Positions 35,575-46,226 of a stretch of 64,000 nt of DNA are shown one piece after another. Every line of letters starts with the position of its first letter. Positions within the stretch are counted from its first letter, which is position 1. Where the stretch lies: contig NC_034014.1 of NCBI RefSeq assembly GCF_000346465.2, positions 2,375,749 through 2,439,748 on the forward strand, read 5' to 3'. A program made the translations under genes and the position numbers. The DNA comes from Prunus persica (Eukaryota; Streptophyta; Magnoliopsida; Rosales; Rosaceae). Under the pieces are notes generated by a model. That model saw only the letters and a program-made list of their open reading frames with translations, was not told where the DNA came from and searched no databases.

Positions 35575-36315
35575 ATGCATTCGTTCATATATAAATTCAT
35601 AAAGTTTTGTGTTTGCAAAAAGGACATTTCATATTCACTCTACAATACGGAGGCAAGCCTTTTTAATTCATTTCATTCTTTTATCAGAGTTATTTTTTTC
35701 TTATATGTAAATATGATCTTTATGTATGCAGCAAAAGATAGTGATCAAGGTGCAATTGACCTCTGAGAACTGCAGAACCAAGGCCTTGAAGATTGCTGTA
35801 GAAGCCAAAGGTATATATATGCATCTCAATTTCAAAATGGTCGATGAATTTTGTGACTACCCAAATGACCAATTTATACTAATTACTTATGCAAAGGACT
35901 TGCTAATGTAATGGTTTGGAGCATTTGATCCCTCCGGAAAAGGTTCTGAGTTTGAGTCCTAGCTAGCTTCCGTGTAATGTGTGTGAGTTCAGTATGTTAT
36001 TACCCCTCTCAATAGGAATAGGAAAGGTACTCATTATTGATAATTAATTAGTCAGTTAACAACTAATGATGGATCACTAATTAATCAGGTGTGAGCAACG
36101 TTTGCATAGACGTAGACAAAGCGGAAGTGGAGGTGACTGGAGTTGGAGTTGATGCCGTTTCCTTGGCCGAGTCATTGGAGAAGCAGCTTGGCTTTGCTTC
36201 CATTGTAAGTGTTGGAGAAGTGAAAAAACCAGAGGAGCCAGAGCTAGTCATTCTAATTCAATGGACATCAAGCTATATTCACTGTCCACACTATGATGGA
36301 TTCTGCCGATGTTAA
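35575..36315 (+). CDS. HMA copy 4: HMA-domain protein with N-terminal extension and GC-AG intron
   Basis: Exons 35575-35652, 35732-35810 and 36089-36315, 127 residues. The ancestral start is ACGGAG. The in-frame ATG at 35575 gives a 26-residue extension (MHSFIYKFIKFCVCKKD...) nearly identical in its core to copy 3. Intron 1 has a GC donor (GAG|GCAAGC), a rare but functional plant class. The HMA motif is TSENCRTKAL: first Cys lost, second kept. The C-terminus ends GFCRC, with no CaaX box but a terminal Cys-x-Cys. Closest paralogue is copy 3, which lacks intron 2. Whether the gene is expressed from the upstream ATG is inferred. Confidence 0.75.
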
Positions 36316-37600
36316 ATTAAGCATTTTTAATTAAAGTGCTTCTGACAATGTTTTACTTTTACCATTAGTAAAAGAAAAACATTTGCTCCATTTTATGTAA
36401 TTGGTGTTGAAATTTGTTGTGGAATAAAAAGGCAAACATTTTTTTTTTTATTATGTAATATTGTTATTGAAATTTGTTAAGTGAATAAAAACAAGATTAT
36501 AAGTTAACAATATTACATAATAAAAAGGCAATATTGCAGTTTTCTGTAATATTGTCTTTCCTCTGTCAAGATTTGAAGCCAACAAACTGCCAATTAAATC
36601 TCCTCTTGGCCTTATCGATGTATAACAGGCCTTATCAACAAACTGCAAACTTGTGCGAACTTGATACAATATTTGGTTTAATGTTCAATAATTTTATATA
36701 TCCTACAAGTATATGGCCTCCGTAGTAGCGAACCAATGGAAATGAGGTAGAGGAGAGACACCATACGGTGCGTTTTGCAAATATTGAATGAAAGTGGTAG
36801 GGAAAAGAAGGAAAAGAAAGAAAGAAAAAATAGAGAAGGAAAAGACAAAGTTGTCTATAGAAACGTTATAAATCTCAAATGGTGTAGTACATAATCACGA
36901 AATTGTCTATAGCATGGTGGATAAGGTGTTGGAGAGGAATGAAAGTGGAAGGGAACCCCTTGTGTGTGTTGAAGTCTCTATTTCCTTATATCTTTTAGGT
37001 ATATATATATAATATAATTAACCCAATATAATAAGTTATATATATATATATAATTAAATTTGGGCCTATGGGCCGGACTTTGATGAGCGGGTTGGGCTTT
37101 AAGCACCTATGCTAAGCCCACTAACTAATCGGTTGGGCTGGACTTTTTCTCAATGGGCCAGACGGACCCCATGAGCCCATGGGCCAAATGAGGATCTCTA
37201 AAATCATATATGAACTTGAGAAATACCTAATAATTTGAGAAATTTTATGTAATTAACCCTTATTTTTAATTAGTGCACGAGGAGTTGTGCAGAAGCTTCT
37301 AATTCCATTGTGCATTAATGAATGAAATATGAAGTCCACTTTAGTTCATTCTTTATATAAGATTTCTGGAAGGACCACAAGAAGCATCCGGCTAGACCGC
37401 TGCCTGTGAAATGCAAGTCTTTCTCAATCAAAAGTACTGATCAGCCGCGTTTTACTACAAGAATTGGAATCTACGGTTGCTTTGACTCAGTGTATGAGTG
37501 CGGAAAAAGTAGTTTGTTTGTTTTAGATGAAGGTGTGTAAACTTGGTCTTCTGTGGGGACAAGTCAACCGGAGGTTATCGTATTATAACACGACCAGACT
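36316..37600. other. Intergenic between HMA copies 4 and 5
   Basis: AT-rich. A short inverted stretch around 36440-36530 repeats AATATTGTTATTGAAATTTG-like words, and (TA)n tracts occur near 37005-37055. No gene. Confidence 0.4.
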
Positions 37601-37602
37601 CC

Positions 37603-37608
37603 TATAAA
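37603..37608 (+). promoter_or_regulatory. TATA box of HMA copy 5
   Basis: TATAAA about 80 bp upstream of the ATG, after GGGGACAAGTCAACCGGAGGTTAT, a block shared with copy 4. A TTGACTCAG word (W-box/GCN4-like) lies near 37482. The CTTGG palindrome is not intact here. Confidence 0.5.
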
Positions 37609-37687
37609 GACAACATCGCATTGGGCTACTTTCTCATCCACCTCTAAAGTAAATCACATCAACTCATAAAGCAAAGCCCTACCTACC

Positions 37688-38275
37688 ATGGTGCAGCAAA
37701 AGATAGTTATGAAGTTGCAAATGAACTGTGAGAAACACAGAACTAATGCCTTGAAGATTGCTGCAGTCGCTAAAGGTTTACAAAATTATATATATGTTTT
37801 TTAAAGGAAACTTTAATTCTTTGATAAATTAACTTGCGATCTAGAGGAAGTTAACGTTCCACACCAAAACCAATTAGTAATTAGGAAGTAATTCAACTTT
37901 TTATAAGTCTTATGCAAAATTTCGTAACTTTCAAATGTGGAACAATTCTTTATTTCGCATCCTCACGGGACGATCCTTATATATATGTAAGCAGGCGTGA
38001 GCAAAGTGTCGATAGAAGCTGAGAAAGAGCAGATGGAGGTGATTGGAGATGGAGTCGATACCACGAGATTGACCATGTCGTTGAGGAAGAAGCTTGGCTC
38101 CGCCGCCATAGTAAGTGTTGAACCAGTGAAAGCAAATGCGGAGGAGGAGAAACCAACTCCAACAACAACACAATATTGGACATCAAGCTATGTCCATCAT
38201 CCACGACATCGTTCTACTCACTATCGTGTAGTTCATGATGAATCCCCGCAACAGATCAATTGTTCTATTATGTAA
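37688..38275 (+). CDS. HMA copy 5: HMA-domain protein with CaaX box, altered metal site
   Basis: Exons 37688-37775 and 37995-38275, 122 residues. There is no separate first exon: the frame starts ATGGTGCAGCAAAAG, and GTGCAG corresponds to the intron-1 acceptor of copy 1. The start codon thus seems to derive from former intron sequence. The metal motif reads MNCEKHRTNAL, i.e. C-x-x-H instead of C-x-x-C. The C-terminus ends INCSIM, the same CaaX box as copy 1, so prenylation should be retained. Copies 1 and 5 are the only prenylatable members here. Confidence 0.83.
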
Positions 38276-38932
38276 TTGTGATTGAAATTCATTTTCATTA
38301 TTCATTTTGTATTATTAATTTATTACCAAACTTATCAATATATAAACATCTTCTTGAGTTTAACAACTTAAAAGACAGAGTGCAAGCAACATCCATATGT
38401 TTTAATTAATTTTTCTTTTCAAACGCAATCAACCCAAATTCCTCAAGAGAAGGATGAGCGTCCATTCGGTAATTAGCTAAGGATATGAAATTGCACAACT
38501 ATTCCATTGTTTCTTGACTTCATAGTGCATAGAGACATGCATTAATCAAAATGGGTCACTATTACTGGTCAATGTTTTTTAAAGGCATGCATATATAGGT
38601 GCGCGTCGAAATGAAATGATAATAAATTGTTTGAGGCGTATATAAATTATAAATTATTTTAATATATAGTACATATGTTAATAAGGACTGTGAGGTTTTT
38701 AATTTTAAGTTTGGAGTGAAAGAAGGTTTAGGGTACAAACTGTCATCCCTACGATTTAATTAATCTAATTATTCTCCAATAAAGTAGACACTAAATGTCA
38801 TGCACCATACCAAACGGTGACAAGGGACCATCAAAACAATTTTGAAAGAAATTATTCAATTAGCTAAAGCACTAATACAGACACAGTAAGGCCCCACCAC
38901 ACACACAAAATAAAAATAAAATTTAAAAAGTA
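38276..38932. other. Intergenic, 3' flank of HMA copy 5
   Basis: AT-rich, no gene recognised. Ends at the CTGAA target site (38933-38937) of LARD B. Confidence 0.4.
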
Positions 38933-38937
38933 CTGAA

Positions 38938-39458
38938 TGTTGTAAAGAATAAACATGTGGAGCCCACAAAGAAATTAAGCAAAATATTTTGGAAGCTTAT
39001 CACATGCACACTCACGGGCATCATTTTCTCTGCCTATAAATAAGGCATTATCTTGCCTTTGTCGTGTGACCAAAGGAAAGAGAGAAGAGAAAAGAGGAAA
39101 GAAAGAAGGGAAAAGAGAAGAGAAGAGAAAAGAGGAAAGAAAGAAGGGAAAAGAGAAAAGAAGAGAAAGGGAAACGGAAAGAAACAAAGGAGAGGAAAAA
39201 GTGAAGAGGAAAGAGACAAGAGGAAGAGAAGGAAGAAAGAGGGTGAATGAGTGAAGAGAGAGAGAGAGCAGAGAGAAAATTCAGTGAGCCACACATGTTG
39301 TAAACACTAAAGTTGTAGCCATATTATTTTATATAGTGAAAAGTTACTGCTGCTGCTCTCCGAGGACGTAGGCATAGCCGAACCTCGTTAAATGCTGTGT
39401 CTCATCTACTTTACGTGCAGCTCAATATTCGTACATATTCCAGGTTATTTTTATAACA
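38938..39458 (+). repeat. LARD B 5' LTR
   Basis: 521 bp. Contains CCTATAAATAAGG (TATA box, about 39032-39044) and a roughly 200-bp purine (GA-rich) tract. Confidence 0.93.
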
Positions 39459-39718
39459 CGTTATCAGCACGAGAAGCTCTCAAGTATAATTTTTGTGCTG
39501 CACTATTATTTATACTACTAACCATTATGTTGATGTAAAGAAGAAAAGCCAACATAATTTGTCTAGCTTTCAAACTAATGAATCATGGTGTTGATAAGAT
39601 TCCAACGAAGAAAAAAAAGGGGGGGGGGTTGGAAAAGCTTCCTACAGTAATTTTCACTTTCTTATATTTTTAGTTGTGGTTTTTATTCCCACATTTATTT
39701 TATTTATGGTATGGTGTA

Positions 39719-40101
39719 AGTTTATTACCCATACGACAATATTTAAAGGGTGGTGCGGGTTTATCGTCCACGCCTTTGCTTATTTATTTTATTTATGGTA
39801 TGGTGTAGGTTTATTACCCATACGACAATATTTAAAGGGTGGTGCAGGTTTATCGTCCACGCCTTTGCTTTTATTTAAATGTATGGAGCAGAATTAGTGC
39901 CCATACAAGCACGTTTACTTTACCGCACATTTAATTTTATTTAAGGTATGGTGCGGGATTAACGTCCATACAGCAAGCTATTTAATTTATTTAAGGTATG
40001 GTGCGGGATTAACGTCCATACAGCAAGTAATTTAATTTATGAATTTATTTTACCGCACATTTACATTTATTTAAAGTATGGTGCGGGTTTATCGTCCATA
40101 C
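39719..40101 (+). repeat. Leader hairpin array of LARD B
   Basis: Six 26-bp hairpins with stem GTATGG/CCATAC at 39719, 39798, 39881, 39946, 39996 and 40076. The loop consensus is TGCGGGATTAACGT-like. Related GGTGG...CCACG units lie between the first ones. Confidence 0.85.
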
Positions 40102-43100
40102 CAGTAATTTATTTATCAGCAATTTTTTTTTATGGATTAATTGTGCTGTATGATGAGTTTTTACAGTATGCAGATCAGGACCAGAAGTTCCTTGATCCTC
40201 ATCATACAATTACATCAGGACTTGAAGATCCTTGATGATGATATTAATATGAGAGCTGGCAGTCTCTCCGGTATTGTATTTGTAAACATGTGATCGGACT
40301 TAAGGGTCCTTGATCCCTGACATGTAAATAAGGACCTAGAGTTCCTTAATGATGTAACAGTACCGTATTGGTTCATAGTGCCGTACACATTGATGATAAC
40401 TGTACTGGCAGATGAATAGATACGTATTCATAACTTGATGAATAGTACTATTCACATGAATAGTGACATATGCATAAATATGAACCATTTTGGGTAAACC
40501 GTCACTATATACAAAAGGGAACTTGCAGTTTCATGGTGCCGTACACATTGATGATAACTGTACTGGCTGATGAATAGATACGTATTCATGACTTGATGAA
40601 TAGTGACGTATGCATAAATATGAACCATTTTGGGTAAACCGTCACTATATACAAAAGGGAACCTGCAGTTCCTTAAACTCATGGAAGAGCAATTAAATGA
40701 GATGCCAGAAGTTCCTCAAAATATGGACAATTATGTAAAGGCTTGAAGTCCCGAAATATGTACAGAAAATTGTAAAAATGTCCATACCATGAGAATATGT
40801 GGCTTTGGCCTGAAGTTCAAAATTTAACAATGTTGAGAACCTGAAGTTCCAACAATTAAATGGATAACCCTTGAGGTATTATTGCAAATTGTGGTATGCC
40901 ACATATTTCTTTGGCATAAGAAGATGATGAATTTAAAGTTCGATTTTGTTATAATCGACACCTCAAGGAAGAAATATATTTTGTGAATTCCAGTTGTTAA
41001 GAATACACCGCGAAATGGATAATATCAATATAAACCTCAAATAATGAATTGAGGCTCCCCACATATTTTGTTATATCTGGGCCGGAAGCCCATGGATCCG
41101 AATATATGAGAGATCTTGAACTTGAAGTTGTGGGTATATAGTAGTTAATGCTCTTCACTACTATATTGTGATATTATCATGGCTTTTACTCAATTCATAT
41201 TTCATGTCCATTTGAAAAGGGCAAATAAATTCTGAGTTTGTGTTTAGCCCAAGACAAAAGTTTCAGGCTCCCATACGTTGAAATATGAAATTTGGGAAAG
41301 TCGATGTGGTTATTTGAACCTATAAGGCACAAGGTTCCAAACCGTCATTTTGAAAAGATGTAAAAACTACAGGTGCAAATTTTAAGAATGTGCGCAATTA
41401 TTATAACAGGAAAGGAGCAAGTTGAAACACAGTTGCTTCAATCAAGTTTTGCAAAGGCCATATCTATAGGAGGAAATATGGCTACAGTTTCCAGGATCCC
41501 AATATTATCTCAGATCCCCATATTATCTTTTTCTTTCCCAGAGTCCAAAACTTCACGTGGCCTCTGATAATGCATGTTGGCACTTTCGGCGTTTTCAAGT
41601 ATTATTTTTGTCAAAATCCGATCTTGCTTTGCGGATTTCACGGAGCTACTTTTTCAAAAGTATCCCGAGAATCTCGCAATTTTCCTATGGTTAATTTGAA
41701 ATTCACCGGTTCTACCTATTTATTGTATTTGTGTATAAATGTGTTACTAACGAAATTTTCTTTGCAGAAGACATCCAGTTTTCTCCATACCTAGTGATGC
41801 GATATCTACTTGTTTTTCTTATCAGTGAGCACTTAATATGCCCGAGAAGCAAGACTATCTCTGATCATCCATTCAGGAAGCAAGACTATCCCTGATCATG
41901 TTTCCGCTACATCAGGGAACTGTGAAGGCGACCTTATGCTCTAATCTCCTGAGGTCCTTCTAGACTAGGAGAAATTAGAGCTTGTTGTCTGCTCCCACCA
42001 GCTTCCTTCCTTGATTGCTTACCTTACCTTGCAATCAATATCACAATCTTTTTGCATTTTTTCTCTTTTTATAACTCTCTGTTCATAAGAGATTTTATTT
42101 CTTTAGAATGAACATCTGAAGAATGAATCCATGCAGTGATCCTAACTCTGAGAGTTATTTGTTTTTGACAGAGAAAAGAATTGTGATTTTTGCTCTTGCA
42201 GGATATAACAAGATCATCAAGCGATACTTTATATTTACTGGGCCGATACGAGCTTGAATGATACTTGAGAAAAGTTTCTCCCACCTAAGGATGTAAGCAA
42301 TACTTGTGTTATTTTATGCTTATATACCTATTTGATATTTTATCTTGAAAGGTAACCAAATGGGGAGATAAGTCCGTTCCAAAAGAATGGCTTGTATGTA
42401 TCCATGAATTATTAACGCAAATTTTACAGATTGCAAGTTGGATACATTGATAATACACTGCACAAATTAAAGTCCCATAAGAACAAAATATGGGTATAGC
42501 AGTGATCAATATGATGCACGCCTGTTGAGTAGCAAATGATGTGGATTGAAGTCCCGAAAGGACAATCCTTTGACATGTCAATATTGATATTATGCACGCC
42601 TAATGCGTAGCAAATTATATGGGTTAAAGTCCCATAATATGAGTTAAAGTCCCATAAATTAATTGACATGTATGTATTAATCTGTGGCATGCCTGCAGCA
42701 TGACAGATATATGGGTTCTAAATGTTTCAACTCCCTAAATGGAGATTATCCACGCCCTACTGCTAAATAACGCTCCAATGGAGGTTATAATCCACATTCT
42801 CACATAATAAAAGCCCCATGAAGTGGCTTGGGTACCCAAAGGCAAATAAATGCTAATAATTGATGCATGCGCATGCACATGAGAATGGTGGGATCATGAA
42901 TTGATGAATGACAATTTTTTTGGTTTTGGAGTAGCTACTCAAATCATCAATGGGCTGTGTTGATTGGAACCACGTTCAATTATTAAATGTCGACAATATT
43001 ATTGGCCAAAATGGAACGAGGTAATTCCATTATAAATGAGAATGAACGTGAAAGAACAAACCCACAGTACGAACCCCAAAAGATGTTAATACTGAAATTT

Positions 43101-44093
43101 ATACTTGGGTGTTCGGAATAAAAGGGAATATACCTACTTTGTATGACACACTGTTTCTGGTAGAAACAAGGAATGTTGGGTTTTCTCCATATTTACAGAT
43201 TCAATTGTGCCCCCCCTTATTACACAATTACGGAGACCAACATATTATCTTTAAGGGTTATTAAATGCACGGAGCATATCGCCAGAAGCGATTTCCTAAA
43301 GATATATAAATAGCTGGGTTAAAGCTATATAATGTGTCATAAAGTTTAATCCCTTTTAAACAAAATCCGTTGAGATGATTGACATTACATAAAGCAAGTC
43401 CCTAAAGGACATGTGCTTGAAGCACAAAATTTGTACTCAATATTAATATGCATAAATTACCTCAGTGAGTACATTGATTATAATGTGATTGCAACACATT
43501 AAAACTTCTGCAGAATTCACGAAATATTTATCTCGACTTAAAAATCGAGCATTATGCCAACGAGATTCTTGCTTATACTGAGAAAGTATTGAAGCACTTT
43601 TATGAGGATTATCCGTTGGACACTTTAATGATTTTCCGGAAGTATATTCGACCGGACATCATATTTTTCAGATAGGGCTCAACTCCATCACCATCATTTT
43701 GGAATGATGTGAGGTATATTTGATGCTATCTCCGCATAACACCTTGTACGGGCATATTCTTTCAAGTGAACTTACAAATAGCCCAAGTTTTGTTAGAAAC
43801 GCGGACTCTGAAAATTTCTATGATTTACATAGAGATAGCTCACTGGAAATATATTTACTATATGAATTGTTGGTGGCTACATCATTCACTCACTCCGAAA
43901 GATTCTCACTCCAAAAGATAGTTATGAAGACATCAGGGGGAGATATTAATCAGGGGGAGCATCCAGAAGTATGCTATACAGATTGTTGTACTCTTCTTTC
44001 TTCCTTCCATCAGTTCTCTACCTTACTAGGTTTCCTCCAAGCAAGGTTTTAATGAGGCAACCAATCTAGGGACATGTGGTCTCCAAGGGGGAG

Positions 44094-44615
44094 TGTTGTA
44101 AAGAATAAACATGTGGAGCCCACATGTATGGGGCCCACAAAGAAATTAAGCAAAATATTTTGGAAGCTTATCACATGCACACTCACGGGCATCATTTTCT
44201 CTGCCTATAAATAAGGCATTATCTTGCCTTTGCCGTGTGACCAAGAGAAAGGAAAGAGAGAAGAGAAAAGAGGAAAGAGAGAAGAGAAAAGAGGAAAGAA
44301 AGAAGGGAAAAGAGAAAAGAAGAGAAAGGGAAACGGAAAGAAACAAAGAAGAGGAAAAAGTGAAGGGGAAAGAGACAAGAGGAAGAGAAGGAAGAAAGAG
44401 GGTGAATGAGTGAAGAGAGAGAGAGCAGAGAGAAAATTCAGTGAGCCACACATGTTGTAAACACTAAAGTTGTAGCCATATTATTTTATATAGTGAAAAG
44501 TTACTGCTGCTGCTCTCCGAGGACGTAGGCATAGCCGAACCTCGTTAAATGCTGTGTCTCATCTACTTTACGTGCAGCTCAATATTCGTACATATTCCAG
44601 GTTATTTTTATAACA
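44094..44615 (+). repeat. LARD B 3' LTR
   Basis: 522 bp. Keeps a CATGTATGGGGCCCACA segment that is missing from the 5' LTR. Confidence 0.93.
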
Positions 44616-45465
44616 CTGAACACATTTTTTCTCGGGCTTGCCATCAATTAAGACCAATTCACATATATAACCTCATGGTTGTTAGAACAGTACCAATTAA
44701 TACCCGACTTGACTCGATTGTCTTTACCTGGATTGACTCACATAGATGGTTCCTATGACTTCACTATACATACATCATCCAATACCATAAGACTTAGCCA
44801 ACGAGAGTTAGTTGAATTGGTAAAGATCATTATCTTTGTTATTCAGTTTTAAGTTCGAGTTTCATTATCAACAATTCATCTTAATATGTAATTTGTAAAA
44901 ATAAAAAAAAGGAGCTAAAACCCATTTATAAGTCCTCGAAGAGACTTTAGTATGCTCTGACCTTGAAACGGAGTAGTCTTTCCTCTCTTAAACTTTGAAC
45001 AAATCAATAAATATATATATTAAGACTTAACAATATTTAATCCAATCTTAACCCTCCACTTGAAGAACATCTCTGTCCTTCACCAAAACTCGGATATTAG
45101 AACTTGGAATTAACTAATGTTTGTTCTTTTGATTATTTTGGCATACTAATAAAATTTATTATATGTGAAGAAACTCTCCACTTATTTAGTTATCTATGTA
45201 TGAAGCTTTCACACATAAAACTCCAATTTATTATTTGGGTAGACAATAAAGGCTCATGCAAGATTTGCCCAATCACTTAAAAGTACTAATCATACTTTAA
45301 TGGAAAAGGGCCCAGATGGGAGCTCCGGCACCAAACCAATTTTTGTGTATTTGTAAGTATCAATCATTGTACTTCTACCTTTTCCTATTGTCTTTAGGAA
45401 AAGTCAAAGTCTCCTCGAATCAAATTTGAATCTGTCTCGTACAGTGTTTCTTGACGCGGTATGTG
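44616..45465. other. Intergenic upstream of HMA copy 6
   Basis: Matches upstream regions of copies 3 and 4 (TACCTGGATTGACTCACATAG, CTTGGAATTAAC). No gene. Confidence 0.45.
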
Positions 45466-45470
45466 AAAAT

Positions 45471-45564
45471 CTTGGTTTCCAAGCAGCTGACCTGAACGTG
45501 TATTGAATATTGGACTCTACTTGCCGTTAATATATTCTATGAAGACCATAAGCTCCTATAAATA
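45471..45564 (+). promoter_or_regulatory. HMA copy 6 promoter: CTTGG-TTT-CCAAG palindrome and TATA box
   Basis: Palindrome at 45471-45483 and TATAAATA at 45557-45564, about 140 bp before the ATG. Confidence 0.6.
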
Positions 45565-45705
45565 CAGCATAGACTTGGTATTGCATTGCAAGGGACATCG
45601 AAGTCTTCAAGTACAAAAAAGACACATTCATTCATATAGATTCACAAGAGTTTTCTGCTCCCAAAAAGGCTACTTATATATTTTTTATATAGTTCAATTT
45701 CCGAC

Positions 45706-46226
45706 ATGAAGGTAAGCCCTTTTCATTAATTTGTTCCTATATCCAAACGATAGTCTAAATTACTATTTTAGATTTTCTTGAGGCAACTGAACAGTAAGCT
45801 TTAACCGCGATCCTTGTCCATGCAGCAAAAGATAGTCATGAAGGTGCAGCTGAAGTCTGAGAAATGCAGAACCAAGGCCTTGAAGATTGCTGCGGTGGCC
45901 AAAGGTATGCATCGATCAATCACTCAAATAATAATCAAACACTTTGGTGGCTACACAAATGATAATTAATTAGTTAATTCATGATTGATTAAGCAGGTGT
46001 GAGCAAAGTATCGATAGAAATGGAGAAAGAGCATGTGGAGGTGATTGGAGACGGAGTCGATGCGGTTGACTTGGCCAAATCATTGAAGAAGAAGCTTGGT
46101 TATGCCACCATAGTGAGTGTTGAAGAAGTGAAGAAACCAGATGATGCAAAGCCAGTTGTTCCAATTGAATGGACACCAAGCTATATTCACTATCCTGTGC
46201 ACTACGATGGATACTACCTCTGGTAA
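45706..46226 (+). CDS. HMA copy 6: HMA-domain protein, no CaaX
   Basis: Exons 45706-45711 (ATGAAG), 45826-45904 and 45997-46226, 104 residues, the same structure as copy 1. The upstream sequence aligns with the extension of copies 2-4 but has no ATG and carries a TAG, so the short start is the only one. The metal motif is KSEKCRTKAL: first Cys replaced by Ser. The C-terminus ends HYDGYYLW, without a prenylation box. Confidence 0.85.

Larger units (their letters stand above)
38938..44615 (+). mobile_element. LARD B: large non-autonomous LTR retrotransposon
   Basis: LTRs 38938-39458 (521 bp) and 44094-44615 (522 bp), TGTTGTAAAG...TTTATAACA, with target duplication CTGAA on both sides. PBS-like CGTTATCAGCACGAGAAGC starts at 39459. 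The purine tract CCAAGGGGGAG ends at 44093. The interior is the reverse complement of much of LARDs A and C. Six leader hairpins lie at 39719-40101. Two Copia-like AGGGGGAG words near 43936-43960 hint at descent from an autonomous Copia. No gag, pol or coiled-coil ORF is present. The LTRs differ by a 17-bp indel and several bases, so B is older than A. Confidence 0.93.

Noticed and set aside
36091..36315. Stand-alone 74-codon HMA half domain
   Set aside because: It is exon 3 of HMA copy 4, preceded by exons 1 and 2 with matching phase.
38975..39296. Long frames across the GA-rich LTR tract of LARD B (and 44146-44453)
   Set aside because: Low-complexity purine tract read in all frames; part of the LTR.
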